From Clostridia bacterium (GTDB lineage: Bacteria; Bacillota; Clostridia; Christensenellales; Aristaeellaceae): DNA of 64,000 nucleotides. The stretch spans positions 53,205-117,204 of the forward strand of contig JAFXQO010000042.1 of NCBI GenBank assembly GCA_017527065.1, read 5' to 3'. The notes beneath the pieces were generated by a model, which made no database searches, was not told the DNA's origin, and saw only the letters and a program-made list of their open reading frames with translations. A program made the position numbers and the translations under genes. This document shows positions 41,583-50,364 of this stretch, one piece after another (the first letter of the stretch is position 1; every line of letters begins with the position of its first letter).

Positions 41583-42308
41583 ATGGCAACCTGGGTCTCG
41601 CACCTCATCATCGCAGACAAAGCGCTCGCGCAAATGCCGCAGCTTGACCGGCGCGGCTTCTGCGTGGGCAGCATCGCGCCGGACTGCAACGTGGAAAACG
41701 CGGACGGCACGGACTTCACGCCCTCCCGCGAGACGACGCACTGGATGCGCGTGAAGGGCGACAAATGCTCCGCCGACTGCGATGGGTTCCTTCGGGCGTA
41801 CATCGAAGACCGCAGGGACGCCATCCGCTCGGATGAGGAATACGCCTTCCTGCTGGGCTATGCCGCGCACCTCGTGGCGGACGCGGAATTCCAGCGCTTC
41901 ATCCGCGACGACGAGGCGCGGATTTCCGCGGCGTGGGCGCGCGTCCTCTCCTGCCCCGCGCTGGCGGAAAAGGCGCGCGGCATGGAAAAGAGCTGGGCGT
42001 CCATAAAGCGGCTCATCCCGAAGGACGAGCGCATGAAGGATATCTACACCATTGAAGCGGATTACCTCGCCGCGCATCCGGGTTCGGGCTACCTCACCGA
42101 GATACTGCCGCTCACGTCCTTCCCTGACTATATCGACTACCTTCCGAAGGGCGCGATCGTGCGGAAGATCGGCGTGATGGGGTATCTTCCGAAGGCCGCG
42201 GAAAGCGCGTACCCGTTCGCGGCCCTGTCACGGGAAGAATACGATTCGTATCTCGGCAGGGCGGCGGAGCTGGCGATTGCGGCGATTTCCCGCAGACGAA
42301 GGGAATGA
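41583..42308 (+). CDS. Zinc-dependent phospholipase C-like protein
   Basis: The 241-residue protein resembles the zinc-dependent phospholipase C/S1-P1-like family: the start ATWVSHLIIADKAL, FCVGSIAPDCN, TTHWM and LGYAAHLVADAEFQRFI give the spaced His/Asp zinc ligands. It has no signal peptide and so acts inside the cell. The substrate is unknown; a phosphodiester of a lipid or nucleotide is possible. Placement behind the glycerol-1-phosphate dehydrogenase (79-base gap) hints at lipid metabolism. Confidence 0.72.
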   Translation: MATWVSHLIIADKALAQMPQLDRRGFCVGSIAPDCNVENADGTDFTPSRETTHWMRVKGDKCSADCDGFLRAYIEDRRDAIRSDEEYAFLLGYAAHLVADAEFQRFIRDDEARISAAWARVLSCPALAEKARGMEKSWASIKRLIPKDERMKDIYTIEADYLAAHPGSGYLTEILPLTSFPDYIDYLPKGAIVRKIGVMGYLPKAAESAYPFAALSREEYDSYLGRAAELAIAAISRRRRE

Positions 42309-42309
42309 C

Positions 42310-43716
42310 CTATTCTTCCGCCTCCGCCAGCTTGCGGCCCATCAGGACGCCCATCACGGAGGCCATCATCAGTCCCCGCGTCCAGCCGGAGGAATCGCCC
42401 AGGCAGTGCAGGCCCCGCACGTTGGTGTTGAAGTCGGTGTCCATCTTCACGCGGTTGGAGTAGAACTTGAGCTCCGGCGAATAGAGCAGCGTCTCCGTGG
42501 AGGCGAAGCCCGGCACCACCTGGTCCATGGCCTGAATGAAGCCCATGATGTTCACCATCGCGCGGTAGGGCATGGCGGCGGTGATGTCGCCGGCCACGGC
42601 GTCGGGCAGCGACGGGCGCAGGTTCGAGAAGCTCAGTTCCTTCTGCCAGGTGCGCTTGCCGTCCAGGATGTCGCCGTAGCGCTGCACGAGGATGTGACCC
42701 GCGCCGAGCATGTTGGTCAGCTCGCCCACCTTCTGGGCGTAGGCGATGGGCTGGTTGAACGGTTCCGTGAAGTTGTGGCTCACGAGGATGGCCAGGTTCG
42801 TGTTGTCGGACTTGATCTCCTTGTAGGAATGCCCGTTGACCACGGCGAGGTCGTCGTCGTAGTTCTCCTGGCTCACGAAGCCGCCGGGGTTCTGGCAGAA
42901 TGTGCGCACCTTGTTCTTGAACGGGCGCGGATAGCCGATGAGCTTCGATTCATACAGCACGTCGTTCACATGCTCCATGATCTCGTTGCGCACCTCCACG
43001 CGCACGCCGATGTCCACCGTGCCGGGCTGATGGGCGATGCTGTGTTCGGCGCAGATCTTCTCCAGCCAGTCCGCCCCGCGCCGGCCCGTGGCGATGACCG
43101 TGTGGCCGGCCAATATCTCCTGCGCGCCGCCGCCGTCCGCCCGCTCGATCTGCACGCCGAGGCAGGCCGCGCCGTCCAGTATGAGGTTGGCGCACTCCCA
43201 GCCGAACAGGATCTCAACGCCGTTCTCCTGGAGGTACCGCTCGATGCCGAGGTAGATGTCGTGCGCCTTTTCGGTGCCCATGTGGCGGATGGGGCAGTCG
43301 ACCAGCTTGAGGCCGGCCGAAATCGCGCGGCGGCGAATCTCCTTCACCGCGTCGGGATCGCTCACGCCCTCGACGTGGGTGTCCGCGCCGAATTCGAGGT
43401 AGATTTTGTCGGCGTAGTCTATGGTCTCCTGGGCGAGGGGCTCGCCGATGAGCTGGGGCAGGTCGCCGCCCACCTCGCAGCTGAGGGAGAGCTTGCCGTC
43501 CGAGAACGCGCCCGCGCCGGAGAAGCCGGTCGTGATGTGGCAGTAGGGCTTGCAGTTCATGCACTTGCCCGTCTTGCTCTTCGGGCAGGCGCGCCGTTCA
43601 AGCGCCTGGCCCTTTTCCACGATGACAATGCGCTTCTTGCCGCCCCTTCGGAGGATTTCCAGCGCGGTGAATATGCCCGCCGGGCCCGCGCCCACGATGA
43701 CGATGTCCTTTTCCAT
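42310..43716 (-). CDS. FAD-dependent oxidoreductase (COG2509-like)
   Basis: The 468-residue protein has an N-terminal FAD loop (IVIVGAGPAGIFTALEIL), KGQALERRACPKSKTGKCMNC with a Cys cluster, HITTGFSGAGAFSDGKLSL, and a C-terminal GLHCLGDSSGWTRGLMMA FAD motif. It belongs to the uncharacterised NAD/FAD-dependent dehydrogenases common in Firmicutes. The substrate is unknown. It ends 2 bases from the converging phospholipase-like gene and lies downstream of the NAD salvage operon, with which it may be co-transcribed (47-base gap). Confidence 0.85.
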   Translation of the reverse strand: MEKDIVIVGAGPAGIFTALEILRRGGKKRIVIVEKGQALERRACPKSKTGKCMNCKPYCHITTGFSGAGAFSDGKLSLSCEVGGDLPQLIGEPLAQETIDYADKIYLEFGADTHVEGVSDPDAVKEIRRRAISAGLKLVDCPIRHMGTEKAHDIYLGIERYLQENGVEILFGWECANLILDGAACLGVQIERADGGGAQEILAGHTVIATGRRGADWLEKICAEHSIAHQPGTVDIGVRVEVRNEIMEHVNDVLYESKLIGYPRPFKNKVRTFCQNPGGFVSQENYDDDLAVVNGHSYKEIKSDNTNLAILVSHNFTEPFNQPIAYAQKVGELTNMLGAGHILVQRYGDILDGKRTWQKELSFSNLRPSLPDAVAGDITAAMPYRAMVNIMGFIQAMDQVVPGFASTETLLYSPELKFYSNRVKMDTDFNTNVRGLHCLGDSSGWTRGLMMASVMGVLMGRKLAEAEE

Positions 43717-43763
43717 TTCCCTTTATTTCCGGAGCCTTTGGCTCCGCTCCTTTTTGCGTTTTT

Positions 43764-44957
43764 TTATTTTTCCCTCTCCAGCCGGAACGCGACAGAGCGC
43801 TTCAGGTATTCAAGGTATTCCGCGTCGCGGCACATGGCCTTGCCGGGGCTGTCGGAGAGCTTCGCCACCGGGCGGCCGTTCACGCTTTGCAGCTTGATGA
43901 CGATGTTCAGCGGCGGCACGCAGGTGTCGTTTGTGCAGAAGGTGCCGATGCCGAAGGACACCCGGCAGCGCTCCTTAAATCGGTCATAGAGCGCCTGCGC
44001 CCTGTCAAAATCCAGGCTGTCGCTGAAGAGCAGCGTCTTCGATTTCGGATCCGCGCCGTATTTCTCATAATGCGCGATGATCTTCTCGCCCCAGGCGTAG
44101 GGATCACCGCTGTCGTGGCGCACGCCGGTGAAGTTGTTCACCATGGCGCGGTTGAAATCCAGCAGGAACAGGTCGGTGGTCACGGTGTCGGTCAGGGCGG
44201 TGCCGTTGTCGCCCCGGTACTCGTCATACCAGTCCTCCAGCGCGTAGTGGTTGGTATAGGCCAGGGGGATGGAGTCGATGCCCTGATACATCTGCACGAA
44301 CTCGTGGGCGTAGGTTCCGATCGGCCTGAGGCCGTACTTCATGGCCAGATACACGTTGGAAGTGCCGGCGCAGTTGTTCGTCTCGGTCGCGAAGCGGCGC
44401 ACCACCTCGTCCGCCCATTCCCGGGAGAGCCGGCGGCGGCAGCCGAATTCGGCGAAGGAAAACGTGTATTTGCCCGTCTGGAAGGCGCGGATCTTTTCGT
44501 TCAGCCGTTCTTCGGCGGAGGCGCGCAGCGCTTCGTAATCGTAGCGCATGCGGAAGTACACCTCGTTCACGATCTCCAGCAGGAAGATTTCAAACTGCAT
44601 GGCGGAGAAAAGCGGGCCGCGCACCACGACGCTCAGCGTTCCGTCCTCGGAGAGCGAGGTCTCCACATAGTCCCGGATGGGCCGCCACAGGCGCAGGAAC
44701 TCGACATAGTCGTCCTTGATGAAGCGGATCGAGCGCAGGTAGTCGAGCTCCTCCCTGCGGACGGTGAGGCCGCACAGGTGGTCGATCTGCGCGTTGATCT
44801 CGTCGAACATCTCCCGGGTGAAGACCACGCCCTCGTTGCGGCAGAGGAAGTAATACGCGCCGCTCAGGTTGGTGTGCTTGTGGAAAATGACCTGATCCAT
44901 GTTGAATTTGTACAGGTCGGTATCCAGCAGCGAAATCACGATGGGCTCCAGTTTCAT
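43764..44957 (-). CDS. pncB: Nicotinate phosphoribosyltransferase
   Basis: The 397-residue enzyme is of the short PncB type: LLDTDLYKFNMDQVIF, FAEFGCRRRLS, AGTSNVYLAMKYGLRPIGTYAHEF with the catalytic His, and GVRHDSGDPYAWGEKII. It joins nicotinate and PRPP to nicotinate mononucleotide. It is the third gene of a salvage operon, 35 bases after nadE, so nicotinamide deamidated by the first gene feeds NAD. Confidence 0.94.
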   Translation of the reverse strand: MKLEPIVISLLDTDLYKFNMDQVIFHKHTNLSGAYYFLCRNEGVVFTREMFDEINAQIDHLCGLTVRREELDYLRSIRFIKDDYVEFLRLWRPIRDYVETSLSEDGTLSVVVRGPLFSAMQFEIFLLEIVNEVYFRMRYDYEALRASAEERLNEKIRAFQTGKYTFSFAEFGCRRRLSREWADEVVRRFATETNNCAGTSNVYLAMKYGLRPIGTYAHEFVQMYQGIDSIPLAYTNHYALEDWYDEYRGDNGTALTDTVTTDLFLLDFNRAMVNNFTGVRHDSGDPYAWGEKIIAHYEKYGADPKSKTLLFSDSLDFDRAQALYDRFKERCRVSFGIGTFCTNDTCVPPLNIVIKLQSVNGRPVAKLSDSPGKAMCRDAEYLEYLKRSVAFRLEREK

Positions 44958-44992
44958 GGCGATTCCTCCCGATTTCTGTTATCTCGCCCGGA

Positions 44993-45769
44993 TCATTCCC
45001 CAAAGGGATTCAGCACCGGGGGCATGCGGCGCTTGTGCATGTTGGCCCGCTCTCTCCGGGCGATCTTTTCGTCGGTCGCGGCGTCGCCGCAGGTGCCGAA
45101 GCGGATGTAGGCGTGGATGTCGCGATAGCTGATGCCCAGGTTCTCCTCGTCGCTCTTGCCGGTCAGTCCGTCGGAGGGCGTCTTTTCGACCAGGTCGCGG
45201 GGCAGCTCGTCCATGGTCAGCCCCACCTGGACGACCTCGACGCTGGTCAGCATGTCCAGCATGGAGAAGTCGCATGAGGTGTCGCCGTCCTTGGTGCAGT
45301 AGCCCACGGTGAGCTCGCTCAGGTTGCCCGTGCCCGCCAGGCGGGCGTTCAGCGCCTGGGCGATGTAGCGCAGGGTGGTCATGCGCAGGCGCGGGCCCAC
45401 GTTGATGTCGCTCGCCCGGCTGGGCGCGATGGAAAACTCGCCCTCCGCCGCGACGGGCCCGAGCTGGTCAGTGACGGCCTTCAGCGCCTCGTGCATGCGG
45501 CCGATGTTGACCACGCGCTTCCGGATGCCCAGCGCCTCGCACAGGCGCCGGCTGTCGTCCAGGTCCTTCTGTTCGCCGTCCGGCAGCATCACGCCGAATA
45601 CGTTCTCCCTTCCCAGCGCCCGGGCGCAGATGGCGGCCGTGACCGTGGAATCCTTGCCGCCGGACACGCCGAGCACCACGCGCTCGAAGCCCTGCTCCCC
45701 GGCCAGTTTTTTAAGGGCCTCGACCAGGCCGTCCCGCGCCTTCACCGCGTCAAAACGATATTCCCCCAT
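44993..45769 (-). CDS. nadE: NAD+ synthase (ammonia-dependent type)
   Basis: The 258-residue protein has the PP-loop VVLGVSGGKDSTVTAA, GTGNLSELTVGYCTKDGD and the DELPRDLVEKTPSDGLTGKSDEE stretch that aligns with the NadE P2 loop. At this length it lacks the glutaminase domain and uses ammonia. It converts deamido-NAD to NAD in the middle of the salvage operon. Confidence 0.95.
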   Translation of the reverse strand: MGEYRFDAVKARDGLVEALKKLAGEQGFERVVLGVSGGKDSTVTAAICARALGRENVFGVMLPDGEQKDLDDSRRLCEALGIRKRVVNIGRMHEALKAVTDQLGPVAAEGEFSIAPSRASDINVGPRLRMTTLRYIAQALNARLAGTGNLSELTVGYCTKDGDTSCDFSMLDMLTSVEVVQVGLTMDELPRDLVEKTPSDGLTGKSDEENLGISYRDIHAYIRFGTCGDAATDEKIARRERANMHKRRMPPVLNPFGE

Positions 45770-45798
45770 GACTATGCCCTCCGTTTTTCTTTATATGG

Positions 45799-46335
45799 TC
45801 AGATGACGTCGATCTGGCAGCTCCTCATGGTTTCCAGCGCCGCCTCGTGCTTTTCGGGCGTGACGCCAGCGCAGCAGGCCGCGTTCACGGCGATGGCCGC
45901 TTCAGGGAAGTGCGCCTTGAGGAGCAGCGCGTTTGAGACCACGCAGATGTCGGTGCACAGGCCGATGAGCTCGATGCGCAGGGCCTGCGCGCCCTCCGCC
46001 TGCCCGCGCACGATTTCGGGCAGCCTGACGCTCCCGAAGGTGGGCTTCTCCACCAGGACGCATTCGCCCAGCGCCCCAGCGATGGCCGGATCGAGCCGCC
46101 AGCCCTCGCTGTCTTTGATGCAGTGCGGCACGGGCAGCTTTTTGCCCTCGGCGGTATCCATATAGTCCGTCCCGTGGGTGTCCAGCGTGGCGATCAGCGC
46201 CCAGCCTTCCTCCCGGCAGGCGCGGATGCGCGCGGCGGCGGCTTCTACGATGGCCTGCGCCTCGGGCGTGCCCAGCGCGCCGTCGATGAAATCCTTCTGC
46301 ATGTCCACGACGATCAGGAACTTCTTTTCTTTCAC
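45799..46335 (-). CDS. pncA: Nicotinamidase-like cysteine hydrolase (isochorismatase fold)
   Basis: The 178-residue protein has the nicotinamidase triad: Asp in IVVDMQKDFIDG, Lys in VLVEKPTFGS and Cys in GLCTDICVVSNAL. The context with nadE and pncB makes nicotinamide the likely substrate. The start is GTG at 46335, 8 bases behind GGGAGGG; an ATG at 46374 has no such signal. It is the first gene of the operon. Confidence 0.9.
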   Translation of the reverse strand: MKEKKFLIVVDMQKDFIDGALGTPEAQAIVEAAAARIRACREEGWALIATLDTHGTDYMDTAEGKKLPVPHCIKDSEGWRLDPAIAGALGECVLVEKPTFGSVRLPEIVRGQAEGAQALRIELIGLCTDICVVSNALLLKAHFPEAAIAVNAACCAGVTPEKHEAALETMRSCQIDVI

Positions 46336-46469
46336 GGCTTTTCCCTCCCTTTTCGGAAACCTGTTCCCCGGCAACCATTATAGAACCGATTCAGCGCCGG
46401 CGCAAGTCGCCCGGCGTAAAAAAGTGCCGCGTCCGGCGGACCGGGCGGCATCCGGCGAAAGGTATAAAA

Positions 46470-46503
46470 CACCCCGCCGCGCAGCATGTCACGCGGCGGG
46501 GTG
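46470..46503 (-). terminator. Terminator of the sugar-import operon
   Basis: On the minus strand CACCCCGCCGCG (46503-46492) pairs with CGCGGCGGGGTG (46481-46470), followed by TTTTATA. It lies 35 bases past the solute-binding-protein gene. Confidence 0.85.
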
Positions 46504-46538
46504 TCTGTGGGGTTATAGCTTATGCGTTGCGGTTTGGA

Positions 46539-48035
46539 TTACTTGGCCAGCCAAGCATCCAGCTGAGCCTGGCAGGCGTCGATGACTTCCTGCAGGCCGG
46601 CGGCATACAGCTTGTCCAGCATCTCGGGCACGATGACGTCGGGGTCAACGGTGCCGGTGGTGAGGCTGTTCATATACTCGTCCTTCACAGCGGAGATCTG
46701 AGCATACTGGTTCTCGAAGCCTTCAGAGTTGAAGGAGAAGCCAGAAATGTTGGAAGCCTCAGCGTAAGCGGCGATGTCGGCATAGTAGCGCTCCCACTGG
46801 TCGATGGCGGGCGGCGGCATGGTGCCGTCAACCTGCTCCTGCATGCAGGCCACAGCGCACAGCGGATAGGAGGCCTGAGAGAAGAGCCACGGGCTGTAGT
46901 TGGAGGTGCCCAGCTCGGTCTGCAGGGCGGCCTTGGCGGTGAAGCCGTTGTCCAGGGTGAACTCATAGTAGTTCACATGGACGCCCTCGATGCCGCGGGC
47001 CAGGATGTTGCGGTACTCCCAATCGGTGTTGACCAGCTGCTGATACTCCAGAGCGGTCTTGAAGCGGGCCTCGTCGTCCTCCAGGGTGATGGAGAAGGCG
47101 TTCATGGCGCCCTGCACGGAGTCGGTGTTCAGGATGGGGCCATTGTAGCAGGTCATGCCGCAGGAGTAGCCACGGCTGGGAGAATAGTCATAGCCGGTCC
47201 AGGCCTGGGCGGTGAAGATGTGGTTGTGCTTGTCGTCAACGGAATCGGTGACGGCGGCGTCGGGGTTGATCAGGCCCATCTCGTACCACTTGCGCAGCAC
47301 ATGCAGACGGTCCATAACCAGCGGATCGTCGAACTCGACGCAAACCTTGTAGGCATCCTCGCCTTCAGCGCCGAAGATGACGCCGATCATGGGCGTGCGG
47401 TCGATGAAGTCGAAGCCGGTATCCCAGCCAGCGGGGGTCTTGGCGATTTCGAAGGCATACTCGCCCTCGCCCATGGAGGCCTGCAGGGCCACCAGGTAAT
47501 CGGTGATCTCATCCCAGGATTCGATGCGCTCGGGCAGCTCGAAGCCATTGGCATCGGCGAAGCCCTTGTCATAAACGATGAAGTTCATGGCAGCGATGTC
47601 CTTCGGGACGGGGATGGCGTACAGGCCGCCGTCGCTGGAATGGGCGATCTTCCAGGTTTCCTCGCTCAGGATCGCGTACAGGTCGGGGGTCCACTCCTGG
47701 ATCTTGCCCTCGATGTTGGCGAACAGGCCATTGGAAACGGCGACGTTGAAGTTGTTGTACCAGGAGCAGGTGAAGTACATGTCATACACTTCGCCGGACT
47801 GCATGGACAGCTGAATCTGGTCGTTGGTGAAATACTGGATGTCGCACTCCACGCCCAGCTTCTCGCGGGAGATCTCATTCAGAGCCTCCAGAACCATGGC
47901 GTTGTCGATAGGCGCGGTGGAGCCGGAGCCCTGAGCCCAGGTCAGCTTCACGATGTCGCCTTCCGCGGAAGCGGTGAAGGCGGTCATGCTCAGCACCAGG
48001 ACGAGAGCCAGAACCAGGGAAACGAGTTTCTTCAT
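46539..48035 (-). CDS. Extracellular solute-binding protein, LplA type (DUF3502)
   Basis: The 498-residue protein has a signal peptide (KLVSLVLALVLVLSMTAFTASA) and the two-lobed fold of family-1 sugar-binding proteins. The C-terminal 70 residues (GFENQYAQISAVKDEYMNSL ... LYAAGLQEVIDACQAQLDAW) fit the DUF3502 tail of LplA-like proteins. It captures oligosaccharides for the LplB and YtcP-type permeases encoded just upstream. No lipobox Cys follows the signal, which is odd for a monoderm binding protein. The ATG at 48035 follows GGAGGG. Uniform codon use suggests strong expression. Confidence 0.9.
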   Translation of the reverse strand: MKKLVSLVLALVLVLSMTAFTASAEGDIVKLTWAQGSGSTAPIDNAMVLEALNEISREKLGVECDIQYFTNDQIQLSMQSGEVYDMYFTCSWYNNFNVAVSNGLFANIEGKIQEWTPDLYAILSEETWKIAHSSDGGLYAIPVPKDIAAMNFIVYDKGFADANGFELPERIESWDEITDYLVALQASMGEGEYAFEIAKTPAGWDTGFDFIDRTPMIGVIFGAEGEDAYKVCVEFDDPLVMDRLHVLRKWYEMGLINPDAAVTDSVDDKHNHIFTAQAWTGYDYSPSRGYSCGMTCYNGPILNTDSVQGAMNAFSITLEDDEARFKTALEYQQLVNTDWEYRNILARGIEGVHVNYYEFTLDNGFTAKAALQTELGTSNYSPWLFSQASYPLCAVACMQEQVDGTMPPPAIDQWERYYADIAAYAEASNISGFSFNSEGFENQYAQISAVKDEYMNSLTTGTVDPDVIVPEMLDKLYAAGLQEVIDACQAQLDAWLAK

Positions 48036-48095
48036 GCTTGAAACCCTCCTTTTAGAATTATTACGAACAGCTTTCGCTGCTGTAACCAATGGAAA

Positions 48096-49013
48096 TCATC
48101 CCTTCACGGCGCCGATGGTCAGGCCGGATACGAAGTACTTCTGGAAGAAGGGATACGCGCAGGCGATGGGCAGCACGGCCACCATGACCATGGCCATTCG
48201 GATGGTCTCGCTGGGCAGGCTGGCCGAGGCGTCCACGCCCATCTTGTCCTTGTTGCGGGTGAGGAAGGTGATGCTGTCCTCCAGGGCGATCAGCACGTAC
48301 TGCAGGGGATATTTGTCCTGCACGTTGCTGGAGAGGTAGTACTTGGCCATCATCCAGTCGTTCCAGTACTGGAAGGTGAGGAACAGGCCGATGGTCGCGA
48401 TGGCGGGCAGCGAAATGGGCAGCACGATCTGGATGAAGATGCGCATCTGCTGCGCGCCGTCGATCTTGGCCGATTCGATGATGGCTTCCGGCACCGACGT
48501 CTGGAAGAAGGTCCTCATGACGATGCAGTAGAAGCTGGAGCAGCAAATGGGCAGCACCAGCGCCCAATAGGTGTCCTTCATGCCCAGGATGCCCGTGTTG
48601 ATCATGTAGCTGGCCACAAGGCCGCCGCTGAACAGCATGGGGATGAAAATGAACCAGGTGAAGAAGCCGCGCAGGCGGTAGTTGGGCCGGGACAGGGCGT
48701 AGCCCATCGTGGAGGTCGTCACAAGGCCGAGCACCGTGCCGAAGACGGTGATGCCGATCGAGTTGACGAACGCCCGCCCAATGTAACCGGTCTGCTTGGC
48801 CAGATAGGCGTAAGCGCCAAGGCTCCAGGCCTCGGGGAAGTAGCTGTAGCCGTTCTTGGCAACCGCCGCCTCGTCAGAGAGGGAGACGATCAGCACCAGC
48901 AGCGCCGGCATGAAGCACATCAGTCCGAGAATTATGAACAGGGCGCTGATCAGCACGTTGGTCGTGGGCTTGACGCGCATGTATTTGATGGGCTGGACCT
49001 TAATCTTTGCCAT
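48096..49013 (-). CDS. Carbohydrate ABC transporter permease, YtcP type
   Basis: The 305-residue membrane protein has six predicted helices and the EAA loop (EAIIESAKIDGAQQMRIFIQ) that contacts the ATPase. It belongs to the MalG-like YtcP group that pairs with LplB-like permeases and LplA-like binding proteins. It lies between the LplB-like gene (31-base gap) and the binding protein. No ATPase gene is present, so a shared MsmX-type ATPase elsewhere must energise the system. Confidence 0.92.
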   Translation of the reverse strand: MAKIKVQPIKYMRVKPTTNVLISALFIILGLMCFMPALLVLIVSLSDEAAVAKNGYSYFPEAWSLGAYAYLAKQTGYIGRAFVNSIGITVFGTVLGLVTTSTMGYALSRPNYRLRGFFTWFIFIPMLFSGGLVASYMINTGILGMKDTYWALVLPICCSSFYCIVMRTFFQTSVPEAIIESAKIDGAQQMRIFIQIVLPISLPAIATIGLFLTFQYWNDWMMAKYYLSSNVQDKYPLQYVLIALEDSITFLTRNKDKMGVDASASLPSETIRMAMVMVAVLPIACAYPFFQKYFVSGLTIGAVKG

Positions 49014-49044
49014 GTTTCACGCACTCCTTTCTGCAATATGCCGA

Positions 49045-50025
49045 TCAGAACAGTCCGGCTTCGGAGTCGATCTTCTTGACGACGATGTTCGCCAGGATGA
49101 TCGTGATACAGCCGGCGACCGACTGCACCAGCGAAGCGGCCGAGGAGATGTTGATGTTGTTCTGTTCGAGCAGCGCCTTGAAGACATACACGTCGATGGT
49201 CTGCGTGATGTTCGTCAGCGCGCCGGAGTTGCGGGTGGCCTGATAGAACAGGCCGAAGTCGCTTCGGAAGATGTTGCCCACGGCCATGATGAACATGATG
49301 GACATGACCGGCCGCAGCATGGGGATGGTGATGTATTTGGTCTGCTGGGCCTTGCTCGCGCCGTCGATCAGCGCGGCCTCGTACATCTCCTGGTCGATGC
49401 CGGCGATGGTCGCCAGATACACGACCATGCCGTAGCCCAGGCCTTTCCACTGGTTCAGGAACACGAGGAACCATGTCCAGAAGCCGGGATTGAGATACCA
49501 TTGGGGATTGGCCTGATCCGCCTTCAGGATGCCCAGGTGCCTTGAAAGGTTGTTCACAAGGCCGCGGTCGGTTGCCAGGAAGGCATAGACGAAGTAGCTG
49601 ATGACGACCCAGCTGAGGAAGTGGGGCAGGAACATCATGGTCTGGCAGACTTTGGCCAGCTTCTTTGAATAGATCTCGTTGAACAGGATGGCCAGGGTGA
49701 CGGGGATGACGATGCCGAGGATGATGAAGATGATGTTGTACACGATCGTGTTGCGCATCATCGTCGAGAAGTAGCTGGACTTGAAGAGCGATTCAAAATT
49801 CTTGAAGCCGCACCACTTGCTGTTCACGAACAGACTGTAGAGGAAGCTCTTGCCTGGCCGCACCTTGTAATTCTTGAAGGCGATGACGATGCCGAACATC
49901 GGAGCGTAGCAGAAGATAAGGTACCAGAGGGTCGTTGGCAGATGAAGCAGGAACAATTCCAGATTGTCGAACGAAGAACCGTTGCTCGCGTTGCTGTTCT
50001 TCTTTTTGCCCGATTGTTTGCTCAA
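49045..50025 (-). CDS. Carbohydrate ABC transporter permease, LplB type
   Basis: The 326-residue membrane protein has a basic, disordered N-terminus and six helices. MYEAALIDGASKAQQTKYITI is the EAA loop, and WYLIFCYAPMFGIVIAFKNYK is typical of LplB/YteP. The start is a TTG at 50025, 9 bases behind AAGGAGG; no ATG fits. It is the first gene of the importer operon, behind promoter TTTACA-N18-TATAAT. Confidence 0.92.
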   Translation of the reverse strand: MSKQSGKKKNSNASNGSSFDNLELFLLHLPTTLWYLIFCYAPMFGIVIAFKNYKVRPGKSFLYSLFVNSKWCGFKNFESLFKSSYFSTMMRNTIVYNIIFIILGIVIPVTLAILFNEIYSKKLAKVCQTMMFLPHFLSWVVISYFVYAFLATDRGLVNNLSRHLGILKADQANPQWYLNPGFWTWFLVFLNQWKGLGYGMVVYLATIAGIDQEMYEAALIDGASKAQQTKYITIPMLRPVMSIMFIMAVGNIFRSDFGLFYQATRNSGALTNITQTIDVYVFKALLEQNNINISSAASLVQSVAGCITIILANIVVKKIDSEAGLF

Positions 50026-50131
50026 GGTGGTCGACCTCCTTAAAATTAATAAGCGCTCGGCAGCCCATGCGGGCCATCGACGCAGAGCATGACAAAAACC
50101 CATTCACCCTTTGCTCTTATGTTATGAATAG

Positions 50132-50161
50132 ATTATAACACCGGGGAGGGTATTTTGTAAA
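50132..50161 (-). promoter_or_regulatory. Promoter of the sugar-import operon
   Basis: On the minus strand TTTACA (50161-50156), 18 bases, TATAAT (50137-50132), with a leader of about 100 bases before the TTG start. Confidence 0.7.
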
Positions 50162-50364
50162 CAAAAAAATTCATCTTTGAGACGATTTAACATATTCGGA
50201 TATTCTTCTGTTCGACAGAATGTTTATATTTTGAAAAGAGGCGGCCGCCGCTTAATAACGCCGGCCGGGAATAAAACGCGCCGCGGCCACGCAAACTACT
50301 TCCGCGACGACAGACATGCGGCCCTTTTCCGGCCGGCATGCGTTTATTTGGAGGCGTTTTGACT

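Noticed and set aside
43728-43765. Hairpin GGAGCC-TTT-GGCTCC with T-rich sequence near the pncB stop
   Set aside because: The T-run is on the wrong side for the leftward transcript, and no plus-strand gene precedes it, so it is not called a terminator.
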